64,000 nucleotides of DNA from assembly GCA_964537925.1 (NCBI GenBank), contig CAZICV010000001.1, positions 1,302,001-1,366,000 on the forward strand, given 5' to 3'. The notes beneath the pieces are model-generated. The model saw nothing but the letters and a program-made list of their open reading frames with translations. It made no database searches and was not told the origin of the DNA. This DNA is from SLDF01 sp964537925. Lineage in GTDB: Bacteria; Bacteroidota; Bacteroidia; Chitinophagales; Saprospiraceae. Both the position numbers and the translations under genes were made by a program. Below, in pieces: positions 60,476 through 64,000 of this stretch (position 1 is the stretch's first letter; each line of letters begins with the position of its first letter).

Positions 60476-61552
60476 TTAAAATATAGGCAAAAATAAGCTT
60501 TTTCGCTGCGCTTCGATGTATTCCCGTATGATTTTTGGGTATGCGAATGCCGACAAAGAGTCAATCTCCGTGGAGATCCACCCACCGGGTACCGGGTGCT
60601 CTGCCCCGATCTCTATTTCATAGAATGCGGCTTTGATCTGCTGATGGGTGAGCAGCTGTGTTCCCGTATGACGGGCTATGAGGCGGCCTTGCTCACTTTT
60701 CAGTTCGGGCCAGAGCTGTTGCAGCGCAGCCGGGTCCAGAGCAGGGCCCGTGCTCTCCAGTAGCGGAAACTCATAAAGCTGCTGCCATATATCCTGTCCG
60801 GTCCGCTGACGTATAAAGCGCTCTCTTCCCCTGGAGACGACCAGGTAGTGGAAGTATCGTGTTTTGCGCTCCGGCTTTTTTTCCTTTACCGGCAAACCGG
60901 ATACCCGACCCGTGGCCAGGGCGACACAGCGCGACCGGAGCGGGCAGGGACCACAGGAGGGTTTTTGTGGGGTACACTGCAGGGCGCCGAAGTCCATGAT
61001 CGCCTGGTTGTACAGGGCAGCTGCGTCATGTGGTACCAGGGCCTGGGCCAGTTCAGCAAAGAACTGTTTGCCGCGGGACTGGTCGATAGGTATGTCAATG
61101 CCAAAATACCTGGACAGTACGCGGTATACGTTGCCGTCCAGTACCGCGCGCGGCTCGTCAAAGGCAAAACTGGCAATGGCCGCCGCCGTATAAGGTCCGA
61201 CGCCGCGCAGCAGGAGTAGTTCTTCATAGCGGGTTGGAAAGCGGCCGCCGTACTCTGTTGTAATCTGGCGGGCAGTTGCATGGAGGTTGCGGGCCCTTGA
61301 ATAGTAGCCCAACCCTTCCCATAGTTTCAGGACCTGGTCGGCAGGAGCTGCAGCCAGGTCCTGTACGGTCGGAAATGCTTCTATAAAACGAAGGTAATAG
61401 CCCAGGCCCTGAGCTACACGGGTCTGTTGAAGAAGGATTTCAGACAGCCAGATAGCATAGGGATCTCTCGTGGTCTTCCAGGGAAGACCACGGTCCACTG
61501 TACGGCTCCAGGAGAGCAGGCTATCCGTGAAAAAGATCCGGTCTTGCTGCAT
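60476..61552 (-). CDS. mutY: Adenine DNA glycosylase MutY
   Basis: 358 residues. The catalytic Glu lies in IWLSEILLQQTRV, the helix-hairpin-helix with catalytic Asp in LLLLRGVGPYTAAAIASFAF and RAVLDGNVYRVLSR. The 4Fe-4S cluster cysteines are in CTPQKPSCGPCPLRSRC with the normal spacing (6, 2 and 5 residues between). The C-terminal NUDIX-like domain reads 8-oxoG. Removes A mispaired with 8-oxoguanine. First gene of the mutY-ssb-gldE-gldD operon; the palindrome at 61589..61624 lies upstream. Confidence 0.96.
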   Translation of the reverse strand: MQQDRIFFTDSLLSWSRTVDRGLPWKTTRDPYAIWLSEILLQQTRVAQGLGYYLRFIEAFPTVQDLAAAPADQVLKLWEGLGYYSRARNLHATARQITTEYGGRFPTRYEELLLLRGVGPYTAAAIASFAFDEPRAVLDGNVYRVLSRYFGIDIPIDQSRGKQFFAELAQALVPHDAAALYNQAIMDFGALQCTPQKPSCGPCPLRSRCVALATGRVSGLPVKEKKPERKTRYFHYLVVSRGRERFIRQRTGQDIWQQLYEFPLLESTGPALDPAALQQLWPELKSEQGRLIARHTGTQLLTHQQIKAAFYEIEIGAEHPVPGGWISTEIDSLSAFAYPKIIREYIEAQRKSLFLPIF

Positions 61553-61588
61553 CGATCAAAAATAAGGCTATCCGGGACAAGATCAGAA

Positions 61589-61624
61589 ATACAAAGGTCC
61601 CTGCACCTGCAGGGACCTTTGTAT
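61589..61624. terminator. Long perfect hairpin between the ECF sigma gene and mutY
   Basis: Two 17-bp arms (61589..61605 and 61608..61624, outer part ATACAAAGGTCCC, centre GCACCTGC) separated by only two bases. It is 42 bp after the stop of the minus-strand sigma gene and 36 bp upstream of mutY. It lacks a long T-run, so terminator is the likely but not certain role. Confidence 0.7.
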
Positions 61625-61666
61625 CTTATAGTGTAAACGGGACTCGCTATGCCAGTCGGAACCGGA

Positions 61667-62218
61667 TCAGTTGAGAGAAGCCGTTGACTCCTTATCCAGG
61701 GGCATAAAGAGATTGTCGTAACGTGCGTGTATCTGGCTTTTCAGTTCCTTGCGGGCAAAGAAGATACGGCTCTTGACCGTGCCGAGCGGCAGTTGCAGCT
61801 GATCGGCAATCTCCTGGTATTTGTACCCTTCATAGTGCATGACGAACGGTATGCGCAGGCTCTCATCCAGCCGCTCTATCATACCGCCAAGTTCATCCAT
61901 CAGGATATTGGAACTCGCGTCGTTTTGTACAAGCTGTTTACCGGAGTTGAGATAGTGCATATTCTCAGTGGAGTCCATGATGGTGTTGGCCTTCACCTTC
62001 TTCCGGTAATTGTTGATGAATATATTTTTCATGATCGTGAACAACCATGCCTTGAAATTGGTACCCGGCCTGAACTTGTCACGATTGGTCATCGCGCGGT
62101 ATGCTGTCTCCTGAAAAAGGTCTTTTGCGTCATCGACGTTCTTTGTCAGGCTGTAGGCAAAAGAGTGAAGTATCCGCGACAACTGGTTGAACTGCATATT
62201 GAACTCTATAGTGGACAT
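61667..62218 (-). CDS. ECF-family sigma factor
   Basis: 183 residues from the ATG giving MSTIEFNMQFNQLSRILHSF; the frame extends to 62260 but a promoter box lies across that extension. Region 2 shows AYSLTKNVDDAKDLFQETA and FKAWLFTIMKNIFINNYR, region 4 ESLRIPFVMHYEGYKYQEIA and LPLGTVKSRIFFARKELKSQ. No anti-sigma gene adjoins it. It belongs to a type of ECF factor common and well conserved in Bacteroidota, with envelope or stress roles reported for relatives. Control may be transcriptional, since the upstream spacer is rich in inverted repeats. Confidence 0.92.
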   Translation of the reverse strand: MSTIEFNMQFNQLSRILHSFAYSLTKNVDDAKDLFQETAYRAMTNRDKFRPGTNFKAWLFTIMKNIFINNYRKKVKANTIMDSTENMHYLNSGKQLVQNDASSNILMDELGGMIERLDESLRIPFVMHYEGYKYQEIADQLQLPLGTVKSRIFFARKELKSQIHARYDNLFMPLDKESTASLN

Positions 62219-62257
62219 GCTGGCGGTGTTATATGTTGAACTAAAAAGTTGACCATT

Positions 62258-62265
62258 CAAAATTA
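62258..62265 (-). promoter_or_regulatory. -7 promoter box of the ECF sigma gene
   Basis: TAATTTTG on the minus strand, an exact match, with a TTG (62286..62288 read in complement) at a 20-bp spacer. It gives a leader of about 33 nt to ATG 62218. Confidence 0.65.
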
Positions 62266-62563
62266 CTCCGTTGTTTAACAGGATGCAAGTAACAATTAAA
62301 CAAGCCGGAGAAGCCCCGATGCCTTACAACACAAAATTTTACATGTAAACAATATTATTGGCTGATAATGAACAACATAGAAACTAAAAAAGACAGCGTT
62401 AAAGATTTGTTAATTTTCATTTTGGATTGAAAACTCATGCGGGGCACCGCTGTATTGTTTATGTTATTGTTTCATAACAATAGTATAACATAAACAAAAT
62501 GAAAGCTCGAACGTCCATTTGGAAACATTGGCCGGAGAGCCGGCAATGCCTCTTTTAAATGAG
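62266..62563. other. AT-rich divergent spacer between the sigma gene and lpxK
   Basis: About 300 bp with no reading frame of note. One 60-base line counts at about 28% GC. It contains a 12-bp palindrome TTTACATGTAAA (62338..62349) and a nested inverted-repeat cluster (62455..62497), flanked by the two divergent promoters. Confidence 0.6.
62455..62497. repeat. Nested inverted repeats upstream of lpxK
   Basis: Perfect 13-bp arms TTGTTTATGTTAT (62455..62467) and ATAACATAAACAA (62485..62497). Inside, ATTGTT (62466..62471) and AACAAT (62476..62481) form a second inverted pair. TGTTAT/ATAACA half-sites recur three times. About 67 bp before the lpxK promoter box. Confidence 0.75.
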
Positions 62564-62571
62564 TACCTTTG
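62564..62571 (+). promoter_or_regulatory. -7 promoter box of lpxK
   Basis: TACCTTTG, an exact TAnnTTTG match, 19 bp before the lpxK ATG. Confidence 0.6.
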
Positions 62572-62590
62572 ATACAGACACGCGTGCGTT

Positions 62591-63658
62591 ATGCTCAGAA
62601 ATATACTGATCAAGACACTGCTTTTCCCGCTTTCCATTCTGTACGGGCTGGGCGTATGGATACGCAATACCTTGTATGACAGGGGTTTGCTGCGGTCTAT
62701 CAGCTTCGACCTGCCGGTGATATCGGTTGGCAACCTCAGTGTAGGAGGGGCGGGTAAAACTCCGCATATCGAATACCTGATCCTGCTGCTGAGGGATTAT
62801 ATCCAGGTAGCTACGCTGAGCCGTGGTTATAAGCGCAAGACCACAGGCTTCCTGATGGTAGAGTCCAATATGTCAGCGGAAAGCAGTGGCGATGAACCAT
62901 TGCAGTTCAAACGAAAGTTCCCGGAGATATCCGTCGCGGTGTCGGAAAGCCGTGAGTTGGGTATACCCCGGCTTTTGGGACTGAACCCGGAGATCCAGAC
63001 GATCCTGCTCGACGATGCTTTTCAGCACAGGAGCGTGTCGCCTGGCCTCAATATCCTGCTGACCGAGTATGGCAGACCTTATACCGATGACTTTCTGCTG
63101 CCGGTGGGGCGCTTGCGGGAGATGCCATCGGCTGCTGCGCGTGCCGATGTGATCGTTGCCACCAAATGCCCGGTGGATCCGGCGCAGGTGGACAGGGAGG
63201 ATATGCTTCGCAAGCTGAAGCCCCAACCACATCAGCAGGTATTCTTCAGCTACTATGAATACGGCCAACCCTACTATATGTACAATGGCAGCCAGCGTAT
63301 ACAGCTGGATAAATCAGTACAGGTGTTGCTGATCAGCGCCATAGCCGGTACAGAATACCTGACCACACATGTGGCATCGTTGGCGGGTCGTGTGCAGGCG
63401 CTGGAGTTTGAGGATCATCATGACTTTTCGCGCAATGATGTGGGCCAGATGAAAAAAGTCTTCGACAATATGCCTGAAGGGCCCAAGATCATACTTACTA
63501 CGGAGAAAGATGCGGTACGTCTCGACTTGCATCGCGCATTTCTCCTGCAGGAGCGGATGCCGGTATTTGTCCTGCCCTTGCGGGTGCGGTTCCACTTTGG
63601 TCAGGGCGCAGCATTTGATGAACTGGTGCGCTCTTTCCTCCTCGAGTTCCAGGTTTGA
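62591..63658 (+). CDS. lpxK: Tetraacyldisaccharide 4'-kinase LpxK
   Basis: 355 residues. An N-terminal hydrophobic helix (ILIKTLLFPLSILYGLGVW) anchors it to the inner membrane. The P-loop is SVGNLSVGGAGKTP (45-58), followed by VATLSRGYKRKTTGF, ILLDDAFQHRSVSPGLNIL and LLPVGRLREMPSAAARAD. The catalytic Asp/His region DDAFQH is present. It adds the 4'-phosphate in lipid A synthesis. A T-rich terminator follows, and htpG converges. Confidence 0.96.
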   Translation: MLRNILIKTLLFPLSILYGLGVWIRNTLYDRGLLRSISFDLPVISVGNLSVGGAGKTPHIEYLILLLRDYIQVATLSRGYKRKTTGFLMVESNMSAESSGDEPLQFKRKFPEISVAVSESRELGIPRLLGLNPEIQTILLDDAFQHRSVSPGLNILLTEYGRPYTDDFLLPVGRLREMPSAAARADVIVATKCPVDPAQVDREDMLRKLKPQPHQQVFFSYYEYGQPYYMYNGSQRIQLDKSVQVLLISAIAGTEYLTTHVASLAGRVQALEFEDHHDFSRNDVGQMKKVFDNMPEGPKIILTTEKDAVRLDLHRAFLLQERMPVFVLPLRVRFHFGQGAAFDELVRSFLLEFQV

Positions 63659-63681
63659 CGGAGGTCCTGCCGGCAAAAATA

Positions 63682-63716
63682 AAAGGGGACTAAGTCATTG
63701 CGGCTTAGTCCCCTTT
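63682..63716. terminator. Bidirectional terminator between lpxK and htpG
   Basis: Perfect 13-bp stem AAAGGGGACTAAG (63682..63694) with CTTAGTCCCCTTT (63704..63716) and a nine-base loop, A-rich before and TCTTGTTTT after, serving both convergent genes. Confidence 0.88.
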
Positions 63717-63742
63717 CTTGTTTTCAAGGGCCGGAAATATGA

Positions 63743-64000
63743 TCAGCGGATCAGCTCCATGCTCTTCTGTATGAAAGCGCTCAGGGCCTTTCCCTTCAGC
63801 ATACCCTGGTGCAGCAGAGCGAGATCGTATATATGCTGTACCAGCTCTTTTTGCTGTGTCTCGTCAGCCGCGATCAGGCGTTGTGCGATCAGCGGGTGAT
63901 TGGTGTTGACCACGACCTGGTACTGGTCCGGGAAGTCACCGAAGCTATTGCCCTGGACAGCCTGCATTTCCTTGAAACGTCTCATGAATTCAGGGCGGGT
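63743..64000 (-). CDS. htpG: Chaperone HtpG (Hsp90), C-terminal end only
   Basis: The minus-strand frame runs off the right edge; codons before the first in-window ATG read RPEF, so translation continues from outside. The visible 85 residues contain FMRRFKEMQ, PDQYQVVVNTNHPLIAQRL and HIYDLALLHQGMLKGKAL, the dimerisation domain end of bacterial Hsp90. The final FIQKSMELIR matches the Bacteroidota ending, without the MEEVD of eukaryotic Hsp90. ATP-dependent chaperone, cytosolic. Confidence 0.85.
   Translation of the reverse strand, partial: TRPEFMRRFKEMQAVQGNSFGDFPDQYQVVVNTNHPLIAQRLIAADETQQKELVQHIYDLALLHQGMLKGKALSAFIQKSMELIR

Overview
The window is chromosomal DNA of a member of the Bacteroidota, probably from the Chitinophagales/Saprospirales side rather than a Bacteroides. 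The evidence is the gliding-motility pair gldE/gldD beside mutY and ssb, a secreted protein with a type IX secretion (Por) C-terminal tail, a FecA-type TonB-dependent receptor, LpxK (so an outer membrane with lipid A), a very long PurF, DUF4783, TIGR02757 and HYC_CC_PP family proteins. At least fourteen boxes upstream of genes match TAnnTTTG exactly, the -7 element of the Bacteroidota primary sigma factor. Coding DNA is about 55-60% GC; several intergenic stretches fall to 28-38%. I see no phage, IS element, CRISPR array or classical defence island. About 57 protein genes and one tRNA are supported, and both ends are cut through genes (nadK on the left, htpG on the right).

Layout. 1-9.8 kb, plus strand: NAD kinase (partial), a cyclase-family hydrolase, a small membrane protein, a DegP/HtrA protease, PurF, an M1 aminopeptidase lipoprotein and mannose-1-phosphate guanylyltransferase. 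9.8-15.1 kb: a LexA/CI-like XRE-S24 repressor divergent from DNA polymerase IV with a perfect palindrome between them, then an MFS carrier, a DinB/YfiT-like protein and RmuC. 15.2-25.4 kb: Tricorn-like protease, small envelope proteins, an AT-rich island, MnmG, an uncharacterised conserved 469-aa protein, DUF4197 and an M15 peptidase. 25.4-35 kb: serine hydrolase, RpoN, Xaa-Pro aminopeptidase, an ECF sigma/anti-sigma/Spy-like operon and the T9SS cargo. 35-41.4 kb: glycosyltransferase, RsmG, RsmA-YqeY, a methyltransferase, MscS channel, an NTF2-like protein and tRNA-Cys(GCA).

41.4-46.3 kb is an accessory metal-handling locus: a secreted tandem HMA protein, an outer-membrane barrel and an HYC_CC_PP protein on the minus strand, divergent from a FecA-type receptor with an unusual ~400-nt leader. 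46.4-56.7 kb holds small conserved genes, GpmI, TrmB, a prolyl oligopeptidase coupled to a degenerate TrpF-like barrel, and a cysteine-less alkyltransferase-like protein. 56.8-64 kb holds RecA, the mutY-ssb-gldE-gldD operon, an ECF sigma factor, LpxK and the C-terminus of HtpG.

DNA repair is a recurring theme (recA, ssb, mutY, dinB, rmuC, Atl-like). The best candidate for a less-described system is the XRE-S24 repressor/dinB pair with its operator, a local SOS-like switch. Next come the copper-like/TonB locus with its odd leader and the repeat-rich spacer between the sigma factor and lpxK.
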